Positions 10,119 through 19,827 of a DNA stretch of 64,000 nucleotides are shown one piece after another. The stretch is from contig CM053337.1 of NCBI GenBank assembly GCA_028583605.1, positions 21,902,264 to 21,966,263 of the forward strand, read 5' to 3'. This DNA comes from Dastarcus helophoroides. Lineage: Eukaryota; Arthropoda; Insecta; Coleoptera; Bothrideridae. A program made the translations under genes and the position numbers. Positions within the stretch are counted from its first letter, which is position 1. Each line of letters starts with the position of its first letter. Below the pieces are notes generated by a model. That model was not told the DNA's origin. It searched no databases and worked only from the letters and a program-made list of their open reading frames with translations.

Positions 10119-10542
10119 ATGCATCAACTGGTAAGTTCTTACAAACTTTCGTCATTACTTTCTAATTTTGTCTTCCTCTCTTGTCTAATCTTGCTTTCAG
10201 ACTATCCTTCTTCTATCTTTACCAATTTTCCTGTGTCAACCCCTATCTTACACGAAACATCACACCAAAATTATACAAGGTCCCAGCACTATGACGGTAC
10301 TAAGGGGACCCGACGGTAGCGTCATCTACGCGGAAGCCATAGGGGCCACCATACTGCACGAGCACATTCCAAGCCATTTGCAACCAATTTTGAACGCCCA
10401 GTTGAGCCCAGTTGATGCAGTGGAGGGGCCAGCCACCGCAGTACTTAGCAAGAGACCGGTGGCCGGAATTCCACCCCTGAACCCCCAAGTTGACTCTACA
10501 GTGTTCCATGGGTATATTGCAGCGCAAGAACATCCATTTTGA
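10119..10542 (+). CDS. short secreted cuticle-type protein, paralogue 2 (117 aa, two exons)
   Basis: Exon 1 is 10119-10130 (ATG CAT CAA CTG) with donor GTAAGT; the intron of 70 bases ends in TTGCTTTCAG; exon 2 is 10201-10542 ending TGA. The joined frame starts MHQLTILLLSLPIFLCQPLS, a clear signal peptide, which argues that the real start is the short exon and not the in-frame ATG at 10291. The mature protein has the family motif in altered form (TVLRGPDGSVIYAEAIG against TIIAGPSGTIATSRLG) and a tail HGYIAAQEHPF that replaces GYLGRHSFGFYP. It is less Ala-rich and more polar than its paralogues, so it may be functionally diverged. AATAAA at 10555-10560 is a likely polyadenylation signal. The gene is enclosed by two nested pairs of inverted repeats. 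Function in cuticle or another secreted layer is inferred. Confidence 0.8.
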
Positions 10543-10779
10543 TAAGTTGTTTGAAATAAAAAAATTCTTATATCGATTGACATTTTGAGGTTGAAATAAA
10601 TAAAAAATAAATTTTTGAACTTAAATACAAATTTCGTGAAGGAAGCTTCTAAAAAAGTGTCTGAGTTTAAATCAATATTTCAAAATTAATATCAAATTTT
10701 GAAGAAGAAACTAAATAAAAGTGTTTTCGAAATTTCTAATTTAAAATCGAGATTTCAGGTTTAAAATTAATTACTAAAG

Positions 10780-10946
10780 TTTTTTTTTTGGTGGAATGGA
10801 CTGGTCCTTGGTTACCTTCAAAAATTAAAATACAAATCTTGTCCCATGAAACCAAGAAAGAATAAAAAAGACAACAAAGGTCGCAACCTTTCTTGTGTTT
10901 TTAATCTTTCTTGGTTTCAGGGGACAAGATTTGCATTTCAGTTATA
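10780..10946 (-). mobile_element. foldback-family copy with collapsed centre
   Basis: Starts TTTTTTTTTGGTGGAATGG, CTGGTCCTTGGTTA, then CATGAAACCAAGAAAG, a short centre (CAACAAAGGTCGCAACCTTT) and the opposite arm CTTGGTTTCAGGGGACAAGA. The hammerhead-like segment has been lost. The first arm is inverted relative to the half copy at 9517-9662. Confidence 0.75.
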
Positions 10947-11384
10947 AGGTAATTTCGAAATAAGGTCATAATTTGGGAAATAAATAATATTTAAAGGACA
11001 TAAAGCTGTGATGTTAAAGTCGAAAACATTATAAGTTTTTGGCAGTAAAACACTCTTATATAAAATTTTTTTTATTTAAAACAACTTATCAAAATATCAA
11101 AATAATATTAATTACAAAATATAATAATTACTTACATATGTAGCATTCATTAAGTTTTATTATTTACTGTTTTACGGAATTAATGAAAAGACTGACCAAA
11201 ATTAAATTTGGTAAATCAACAGTTCAATTTGTTTTGTTTAAACGTTTCAACTTGTTTCTAGTTTTCTTTATCAGACATAGTTGATTCTTGTAAAATAGTG
11301 ATAGATGACGTTATAGATCAAATATACTTTCTCATTTATAAAATTATGTTTGGATAAACGTAATAAAACTAAGCTGTGAACAGC
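10947..11384. other. AT-rich sequence, no gene seen
   Basis: Nothing recognisable between the foldback copy and the right inverted arm. Confidence 0.4.
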
Positions 11385-11580
11385 CATTAGGAATTCGTGC
11401 AGATTGCAGAATGATGTTTTGTTCAAATTCATTGATATGATCATAGGTATATTTTAAGTATCTGGCGAGTTTACACCTATATATTAAGTAGCAAAGTTCC
11501 ACCCTAATGCATTAGATGGCGCTATCAGACCATTATATTAAAAGAATCCTACGTGTGAAGCTGTGTTCTATCATTCGTCA
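11385..11580. repeat. right arm of the long inverted repeat around paralogue 2
   Basis: Mirror of 9262-9470: CAGAATGATGTTTTGTTCAA, GTAGCAAAGTTCCACCC and AATCCTACGTGTGAAGCT match the left arm in reverse complement. Confidence 0.65.
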
Positions 11581-11596
11581 CTATTAGATCATTCAT

Positions 11597-11850
11597 TTAT
11601 ATAAAACACGGATATTTCCTCTTTCTGGATATAAATTTGGGAATATCCGGAACGATTTTCAAGGATAAAATGTATCCAATTAACGATCCCACGCTGCAAG
11701 GTATGTCTATACCAATTTTGGCCAAAATCAGTGCGGAAATTGAGGCATGAAAAGCGGACAAACGGGCAGACAAATACACCTTCGCATTTATACAGTTTAT
11801 CCCACTGGACATGGGTACCTTTATCATTAGCTGGACAAAGAAAATCAATT
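11597..11850. repeat. dispersed repeat fragment sharing 70 bp with the 480-bp array
   Basis: 11648-11716 is the reverse complement of the segment from TTGGTATAGACATACCTTGC to CCTTGAAAACCGTTCC present in every 480-bp unit at 12.4-14.9 kb. It is followed by GCGGACAAACGGGCAGACAA, a phrase common in dispersed arthropod repeats. The minus-strand frame here is not supported as a gene. Confidence 0.6.
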
Positions 11851-11929
11851 AAATGGGCGAAGTAGTGCGGAATTTTATGCCCATTGAGAAAAGAAGTGAA
11901 TACCGGCTTGTTTAGATTTTATTAAGATA

Positions 11930-12335
11930 TAATTCTAATGCACAGACCAATAGGTTTGAATATTTATTAGATTCGAAGTTTGAAAACCAAATACCGGTTT
12001 CGATCTTGTTAGATCTCGTCAGTTTGGTATATCCAACTCGAATGCTAACTGTATAGTGAATCATAAGTAGCTGAACTACCAACAGTTGAAACACTGCTAC
12101 TTAGCGAAGCGGTTGCTCTCTAGGAAAAGGTTCCCAGAAGGACAAGGACAAGGATTCAACCTATTGGTCTGTGCATTAGAATCCTTGTCTTCTGGGAACT
12201 TTTTCCTAGAGAGCAACGGCTTCGCTAGGTGGCAGTGTTTCAACTGTTGGTAGTTCAGCTACCTATGATTCACTATACACGCCTGGAGGGTTGCTTGAAT
12301 TTGCAGTCTAGGTTGCATTCTACTTGCATAAGATA
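11930..12335 (-). mobile_element. ribozyme-bearing repeat, foldback copy
   Basis: Left part (11935-12050) is the hammerhead segment. 12051-12155 and about 12180-12285 are inverted arms of roughly 100 bases (GTATAGTGAATCATA ... TTCCCAGAAG against CTTCTGGGAACTTTTTCC ... GATTCACTATAC). The right side continues CGCCTGGAGGGTTGCTTGAA and AGGTTGCATTCTACTTGC. The centre holds CCTATTGGTCTGTGCATTAG, also repeated in inverse form at 11938. The copy therefore looks like two units joined head to head. Confidence 0.7.
11960..12050 (-). ncRNA. type I hammerhead ribozyme motif, copy C
   Basis: On the minus strand: CTGACGA (12022-12016), stem II GATCT-AACA-AGATC, GAAA (12001-11998), ACCGGT and GTA (11994-11992). 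Inner stem I ACCAAA/TTTGGT is perfect; outer stem I TTAGCATTCGA.. pairs with TCGAATCTAA, but the distal part present in copy B is cut off by the foldback junction. Confidence 0.75.
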
Positions 12336-12379
12336 TGGCCACCATTTTCCTTATAGTGTTAAGTGTATCGATTATTTTT

Positions 12380-14860
12380 AACTTAGACATTTTTCTAAAA
12401 TTTTCATTTTTTTTTAAATTTTCACCATTTTAAATTTTCAAAATTTCAAAAATTTCGACTTTTAGAGAATTTTTCAAAATTTTAACTTTTGTTTCAAATT
12501 AGGAATTTTTAAAATTTTCGAATTTTTAAAAACGTTGGGATTAAATTTTTCTCAAAATTTCGATTGTATTTCAATATTTCAATATGTCCACTTTTAGAAA
12601 ATTTTTCAAAATGTCGACTTCTGTTTCAAAATTGGTGTAGACATACCTTGCAGCGTGGGGTCGTTAATTTGTTACATTTTATCCTTGAAAACCGTTTCAG
12701 ATACTCTCAAATTAATATCATAGAAATTTTTAAAGTTTTCAAATTTTTGAAAACGTAGAGATTAAATTTTTCTCAAAATTTTGACTTTTTTTATCATTAT
12801 CAAAATATTATTTAAAAGAAATTCTAAAAAAGCTACAAACATATTTCAAAATTTCGGATCTATTTTAAATATGCGACATTTTTCTAAAGTTTTCATTTTT
12901 TTTGAAAATTTCATCTTTTTAAATTTGCTTTTTTCTAAAATTTCGACCTTTAGAGAATTTTTCATAATTTTGACTTTTGTTTCAAATTGGGAATTTTTAA
13001 AATTTTCGAATTTTTGAAAACGTTGGAATTAAATTTTTCTCAAAATTTCGATTGTTTCAATATTTCGACTTTTAGAGAATTTTTCAAAATTTCGACTTCT
13101 GTTTCAAAATTGGTATAGACATACCTTGCAGCGTGGGGTCGTTAATTGGATACACTTTATCCTTGAAAACCGTTCCCAGACACTCTCAGTTTAATATCAT
13201 AAGAATTTTAAAAATTTTCAAATTTTTGAAAACGTAGAGACTAAATTTTTCTCAACATTTTGAGTTTTTTTTATCAATATTAAAATATTATTTAAAAGAA
13301 ATTTTAAAAAAGCTACAAACCTATTTCAAAATTTCGGATCTCTTTTAAATGTGCGACATTTTTCTGAAATTTTCATTTTTTTTTAATTTTCATCTTATTA
13401 AATTTGCTTTTTTCCAAAATTTCGACCTTTAGAGAATTTTTCATAATTTTGACTTTTGTTTTAAATTAGGAATTTTTAAAATTTTCGAATTTTTAAAAAC
13501 GTTGGAATTAAATTTTTCTCAAAATTTCGATTGTTTCAATATTTCGACTTTTAGAGAATTTTTCAAAATTTCGACTTCTGTTTCAAAATTGGTATAGACT
13601 TACCTTGCAGCGTGGGGTCGTTAATTGGATACATTTTATCCTTGAAAACCATTCCAGATACTCTCAAATTGAGATCATAAGAATTTTTAAAATTTTCAAA
13701 TTTTTGAAGACGTGGAGATTAAATTTTTCTCAAAATTTTGATTTTTTTTATCAATATTAAAATGTTATTTAAAAGAAATTTTAAAAAAGCTACAAACGTA
13801 TTTCAACATTTCGGATCTCTTTTAAATGTGCGACATTTTTCTAAAATTTTTATTTTTTTTTAATTTTCATCTTAATAAATTTGCTTTTTTCCAAAATTTC
13901 GACTTTAGGAGAATATTTCATAATTTTGACTTCTGTTACAAATTAGGAATTTTTAAAATTTTCGAATTTTTAAAAACGTAGAAATTAAATTTTTCTCAAA
14001 ATTTCGATTGTACTTCAATATTTCAATATGTCGACTTTTAGAGAATTTTTCAAAATTTCGACTTCTGTTTCAAAATTGGTATAGACATACCTTGCAGCGT
14101 GGGGTCGGTAATTTGATACATTTTATCCTTGAAAACCGTTCCAGATACTCTCAAATTAATATCATAGAAATTTTTAAAATTTTCAAATTTTTGAAACGTG
14201 GAGATTAAATTTTTCTCAAAACTTTGACTTTTTTTATCATTATCAAAATATTATTTAAAAGAAATTCTAAAAAAGCTACAAACATATTTCAAAATTTCGG
14301 ATTTATTTTAAATTTGCGACATTTTTCTTAAGTTTTCATTTTTTTTGAAAATTTCATCTTTTTAAATTTGCTTTTTTCCAATATTTCGACCTTTAGAGGA
14401 TTTTTCATAATTTTGACTTCTGTTTCAAATTGGGAATTTTTAAAATTTTCAAATTTTTGAAAACGTAGGGATTAAATTTTTTTCAAAATTTCGATTGTAT
14501 TTCAATATTTCGACTTTTAGGGAATTTTTAAAAATTTCGACTTCTGCTTCAAAATTAGTATAGACATACCTTGCAGCGTGGGATCGTTAATTGGATATGT
14601 TTTATCCTTGAAAACAGTTCCAGCTACTCTTAAATTAATATCATAGAAATTTTTCAAATTTTTGAAAACATAGAGATTAAATTTTTCTCAAAAGTGCGAC
14701 TGTGTTTTAAAATTTCGACTTTTTCTATCAATATCAAAATAATATTTAAACGAAATCTTAAAAAGTTACAAACCTATTTTCAAATCTTAGATCTTTCTTA
14801 AATGTATGACATTTTTCCAAAATTTCAACTTCATCTAACAGCTTAACTTTTTCAAAATTT
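12380..14860. repeat. 480-bp tandem array, five units
   Basis: The decamer CAGCGTGGGG (GGGA in the last) occurs at 12651, 13129, 13608, 14095 and 14574, giving spacings of 478, 479, 487 and 479. Each unit has the higher-complexity block ATAGACATACCTTGCAGCG plus AT-rich filler (TTTCAAAATTTCGACTTTT type). Frames at 12564 and 14008 are the same position in different units and are not genes. Confidence 0.9.
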
Positions 14861-15408
14861 AAATTATTTCAAATGTTGATTTTTTCAAAATTTGAGTGTT
14901 TTGAAATTTCGTATTTCTTTCAAATTTTTACCTTTTCGATAATTTCGATTACATATAAAATTTTGATTCTCAAAAATTTCAAATTTCTTTTAAAACTTGA
15001 CTATGAAAAATTTTGATGTGGTCGCATTTTTTTGAAAGATTGGAATTTTTAAAATTTCTATTCTAATTCAAAATTGAGACTTTTTAATGATTTCGACTTT
15101 TCATACTTTTTTAAAGACTTCTGGCTTTATCTCAAAATTTCAGCTTTTTTCAAAATTTTAACCTTTTTAAAAACTTTGACTGTTTTAAGTTTCCACTCTT
15201 TGGTATTTCTTCACTATTTATACATTTCATAATTTCGGCTTTTTTGAAAATTGGACATAATATTTCATTTTATTTAAATCTCAAAATGTCTTTAAAATTT
15301 TGACAATTTTTGAAATTTTTAAGTTTCGTATTGTTTTGAAAATTTTAAATTGTAGCAAATTTCTTTTTTTTTACCTTTTGAGGGTTTTCGATTTTTTGGA
15401 AATATCAC
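14861..15408. repeat. degenerate T-rich filler
   Basis: Loose runs of TTTTCAAAATTTCGACTTTT-like motif without a clear period. No gene. Confidence 0.5.
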
Positions 15409-15685
15409 TTTTTTTTGGTGGAACGCACTGTTATTTTCAAAAATTGAATTACAAATCTGGTCCCCTAAAATCAAAAAAGATTAAAAAACACAACAAAGGT
15501 TGCTCTAACGCGTTTCGACAGCCAAACTATTATCTTCAGAAAGATACAGTCGAAATGTTGAAAAAAAGATACGGAGTATTTCTCTGAAGATTATAGCTTG
15601 GCTGTCAAAACGAGTTAGAGCAACCTTTGTTGTGTTTTAATTAATCTTTTTTGGTTTCAGGGACAAGATTGTATTTCAAGTTATG
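15409..15685. mobile_element. foldback element, nearly complete palindrome (about 277 bp)
   Basis: Left arm: TTTTTTTTGGTGGAACGCAC, AAATCTGGTCCCCTAAAATC, AACACAACAAAGGTTGCTCT, AACGCGTTTCGACAGCC. Right arm mirrors it: GGCTGTCAAAACGAGTTAGA, GCAACCTTTGTTGTG, TTTGGTTTCAGGGACAAG. The centre has TATCTTCAG/CTGAAGAT. Each arm contains one degenerate hammerhead-like core. No open frame; a non-autonomous family. Confidence 0.8.
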
Positions 15686-16380
15686 ACATTTTTTAAATTC
15701 GCTATTTTTGAGTATTTATCATTTTCAATTTTTCTTACCTTCAAATTCAAAAATTTGGCTATTGTTTCAAATTTTGTAATTTTCTGAAAATGTCGACATT
15801 TACAAAATTTTTATTTTTCTCGAGAATCTAACTTATTTTTGGAAATTTTAACTTCCTATTAAATTTTCGTATATTTTTAAAATAACGATTTTTCTCTGAA
15901 AATTCTGACTTGAAAATCTTCGCCTTTTTCTCGGAATTATAATTCTTTGCCAATGGCTCCAAAAATTTTTTTCAAATATTTTTCAAATTTTGTTTTAAAA
16001 AAATGAGTAATTTTCTGAAAATTTTTCGACTTGGGAATTTTTGATTGTTTTAAAAATTTCGTTTTTTTCCAAAAATCATTTTTGCAAAATTTTGGCGTTT
16101 TTTGAAAAAAATTGGACTTTCGGCTTTCTTTCAACTTTGATATTTTGAAAATTTTCGACTTTTTATGAAACTTTTGCAATTTTTGGCCAAAGTTGGATTT
16201 TTCTAAGTGTCGACGTTTTTCTAAAATTTCGATTTTTTTTGGAAACTTTTACTTCAATATTTTCGAATTTTTCCAAAATTTCAACATTTTTTGTAAACTT
16301 TGGTTCTTAAATTTCGGCGCTTATTTAAAATTTGGACTTTTGCAAATTAGCACATTTTTTTTTGACAAATTTGTAAAATT
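15686..16380. repeat. degenerate AT-rich filler
   Basis: Mixed T-rich motif sequence; a frame at 15937-16179 is low-complexity Lys/Phe/Ser-rich and not supported. Confidence 0.5.
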
Positions 16381-18190
16381 TTGAGAATACAGCCATTTTC
16401 AATTTTTTTTTTAAATTTCGGTTCTTTCTTTCAAAAATTTCATAGGTTTTGCAAAAATTCGATTTGTTTTGGAAATTTTTCTGGAAATTTTGCGCTTTTG
16501 GCCAAATTTGGTCTTTTTCAAAATTTCCTTTTTCTTGGAAAATTTCGTTTCGTTACAGGAATTTTTCTGAAAATTTAGCAAATTTTGGCCAAATTTGAAC
16601 TTTATCAAAATGTTGACATTTCTTTCTCAAAATTTCGAATTTTTTTAAATTTCGATTTTTATTTGAAAATATCCACATTTTTTTGCCATTTTCAAAATTT
16701 CATAAGTTTTGCAAAATTTTGATTTGTTTTGGAAATTTTTCTAGAAATTTTGCGTATTTTGGCCAAATTTGTTCTTTTTCAAAATTTCATTATTTTTGGA
16801 AAATTTCGTTACTTCAGAAATTTTTCGGAAAATTTTGCAAATTTTGGCCAAATTTGGACTTTTTTAAAATGTTAACATTTCTTTCTCAAAATTTCGAATT
16901 TTTTTAGATTTCGATTTTTATTTGAAAATTGCCACATTTTTTTTGCCATTTTCAATTTTTTTAAAAGTTTCGGTTATTTTTTTCAAAATTTCATAAGTTT
17001 GGCAAAATTTTGATTTGTTTTGGGAATTTTTCTAGAAATTTTGCGTTTTTTGGACAAATTTGTTCTTTTTCAAAATTTCATTATTTTTGGAAAATTTCGT
17101 TACTTCAGAAATTTTTCGGAAAATTTTGCAAATTTTGGCCAAATTTGGACTTTTTTAAAATGTTAACATTTCTTTCTCGAAATTTCGAATTTTTTTAGAT
17201 TTCGATTTTTATTTGAAAATTTCCACATTTTTTTGCCATTTTCAATTTTTTTAAAAGTTTCGTTTATTTTTTTCAAAATTTCATAAGTTTGGCAAAATTT
17301 TGATTTGTTTTGGGAATTTTTCTAGAAATTTTGCGTTTTTTTGGCCAAATTTGTTCTTTTTCAAAATTTCATTATTTTTGGAAAATTTCGTTACTTCAGA
17401 AATTTTTCGGAAAATTTTGCAAATTTTGGCCAAATTTGGACTTTTTTAAAATGTTAACATTTCTTTCTCGAAATTTCGAATTTTTTTAGATTTCGATTTT
17501 TATTTGAAAATTTCCACATTTTTTTGCCATTTTCAATTTTTTTAAGTTTCGTTTATTTTTTTCAAAATTTCATAAGTTTGGCAAAATTTTGATTTGTTTT
17601 GGGAACTTTTCTAGAAATTTTGCGTTTTTTGGCCAAATTTGTTCTTTTTCAAAATTTCATTATTTTTGGAAAATTTCGTTACTTCAGAAATTTTTCGGAA
17701 AATTTTGCAAATTTTGGCCAAATTTGGACTTTTTTAAAATGTTAACATTTCTTTCTCGAAATTTCGAATTTTTTTAGATTTCGATTTTTATTTGAAAATT
17801 TCCACATTTTTTTGCCATTTTCAATTTTTTTAAAAGTTTCGGTTATTTTTTTTTAAATTTCATAAGTTTGGCAAAATTTTGATTTGTTTTGGGAATTTAT
17901 CTAGAAATTTTGCGTTTTTTGGCTTAATTTGGTCTTTTTTCAAAATTTCCTTATTTTTGGAAAATTTCGTTTCGTTTCAGGAATTTTTCTGAAAGTTTTG
18001 TAAACTTTGGCCAAATTGGACTTTTTCACAATGTTGACATTTCTTTCTCAAAATTTCGATTTTTTTTAAATTTCGATTTTTATTTGAAAATTTCCATTTT
18101 TTAAAAGTTTCGGTTCTTTTTTTCAAAATTTTACAAGTTTTGCAAAATTTCGATTTGTTTTGGGAATTTTTCTGGAAATTTTGGGTTTTT
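16380..18190. repeat. 290-bp tandem array, seven units, central ones nearly identical
   Basis: The landmark TTGATTTGTTTTGG recurs at 16459 (as TCG), 16719, 17010, 17300, 17589, 17879 and 18150 (as TCG). Units 3-5 are almost identical over their full length, including TTACTTCAGAAATTTTTCGG, so the middle was amplified recently, while edge units are diverged. Identical 62-residue frames at 17010 and 17589 are by-products. Confidence 0.9.
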
Positions 18191-18450
18191 GGCTGTCGAA
18201 ACGCGTTAGAGCAACCTTTGTTGTGTTCTTAATCTTATTTCAGGGAACAAGATTTGTATTTCAGTTGTTAGAGAATGTTGAAATTTTGGGAAAAAACGAT
18301 ACTGTATTTCAGAGAGATACAGTATCTCTCTGAAGATGATAGCTTGGCTGTCGAACGCGTTAGAGCAACCTTTGTTGTGTTTTTTAAACGATCTTGGTTT
18401 CAGGGGACAAGATTTGTATTCCAATTTTTGAAGATAACCAAGCACCAGTT
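18190..18450 (+). mobile_element. two foldback-family right halves in tandem
   Basis: 18190-18265 and 18318-18450 both run GGCTGTCGAA(A)CGCGTTAGAG to GACAAGATTTGTATT. The second includes the degenerate hammerhead-like core CTGAAGA (18330-18336) with stem GATAGC-TTG-GCTGTC, but GAAA is reduced to GAA. The second half ends in AACCAAGCACCAGTTTGG. Confidence 0.75.
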
Positions 18451-19740
18451 TGGAGTTTGGATTTAAATATCTATATTTTACAAAATTTCACTTTTTGTCT
18501 TTTACTCGAAACCTTATTCTTTTAAATTTTTTTGAATTTTTTTTCCATTTTTCAACTCTTTAAAAATCGATCTTTAAAAAATGCAAATTTTCTAATTTTT
18601 GTAAAATGAGATTTTTTAAAAATTATATATTTTGTACTTTCGAATACGAATTTTGTGTATTGGGTAGCTTGTTAGTGGATTTTAGCCCCAAAAGGAGATA
18701 AATTCTCAAAAACGCTGAGGCAATTAAATTTTACTTATAAACTGAAACCTAAAAACCATATTTATTAGTTCAAAAAATGACGAAATTCCATACAAATTTT
18801 CATCGCATATTTATCACCCTTGGAAGAAGACTTGTGTTACAAAAGGAACGCATGTGCAAAATTTCATGCTCCTAAACCCAGCGGTCTAGGCTGTGCGTTG
18901 TCTGCCAGTCAGTGTTTAATTTTTATTAAGCGGATATTCATCAATAAAAAAGTGAAAAACGCATTTTTTTAAAATTTGCTGCTACTTCGTTATTTGTTGT
19001 CTGATTAAAAAAAAAACCTTGAATCGTTTTTGTATGGTTTCTTAATTTTTACAGTGGCGTAGATATTTATTTTTGTTCTTAAATAACTTCTGAAAAAATT
19101 CAAAAAACTTTATTTTTTCTTAAATACATTGGTTTATTTCATTTTTAAATTCAGAAAAAAATTCTGAGTAATTTGATATGTTACATGTCATTTCGCAAAA
19201 GTAAAACATAGACGTTGCCACAAAAAATGTTATTTTTTCAAATAGTGGTCCATTGTGCCTTTAAAAATGTATAAAATACAATAATAACTGGTAAACATAA
19301 ATAAATATTCTTCCTAATGTGTAACTTGATTTAAATAATGAATTCTATAAAGCTTGATTTAAATTTTAGTAGACCATGTAAAGAATTTAAAAAATGGATA
19401 GTCTTTTAAATGTCGATAAATAACTATATTTAAATGTTTTTGGCTCATAAAAAAAGTAGAAGTCGAAAATTTTAATAATGGGAAAAATCCAGAGATTTAC
19501 GATCTGCTTGACAGAGACTTACAATCTCAGACATGAAAATTAGACGAATAATTTTTAAAATTAAAAAAAAAGCCAATGAAACAATCCTAAACTTGTGTAA
19601 TAACCTGATAAAATTAATTTGATGACGATGATCATTACTGATTTCTGGTAAAGACAATCAAATTAGCACTAATATGAAAAATGTTTCATTACCTAAAAAC
19701 CCAATTGTACCGGTTAAACAGAAAATAATTAAATAATAAG
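18451..19740. other. non-coding, diverged dispersed repeat near 18830-18930
   Basis: Mostly AT-rich unique sequence. A segment near 18850-18920 (CATGTGCAAAATTTCATGCT, then CCCAGCGGTCTAGGCTGTGC) has a diverged relative near 54970-55020 (GTGCGAACTTTCATGCTTCT, ACACCGGTTT). No gene is supported. Confidence 0.45.
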
Positions 19741-19758
19741 TGAACGTGTTTGTTTTAC

Positions 19759-19766
19759 TATAAAAC
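19759..19766 (+). promoter_or_regulatory. TATA box of paralogue 3
   Basis: TATAAAAC 69 bases before the ATG at 19828, similar in position to the TATA box of paralogue 1. Confidence 0.6.
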
Positions 19767-19827
19767 AACAAAATTGTTGATGGAACGTAACATTTCGTTT
19801 AAGTGTACAAACTGAAATAACCTCAAA

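Noticed and set aside
10291..10542. Paralogue 2 starting at the internal ATG
   Set aside because: The spliced form from 10119 adds a clear signal peptide and matches the plan of its paralogues.
11597..11848. Minus-strand 83-residue frame
   Set aside because: Part of it is the repeat block shared with the 480-bp array; no protein resemblance.
16193..17777. Repeated Phe/Cys-rich frames (identical at 17010 and 17589)
   Set aside because: They only reflect near-identical 290-bp repeat units.
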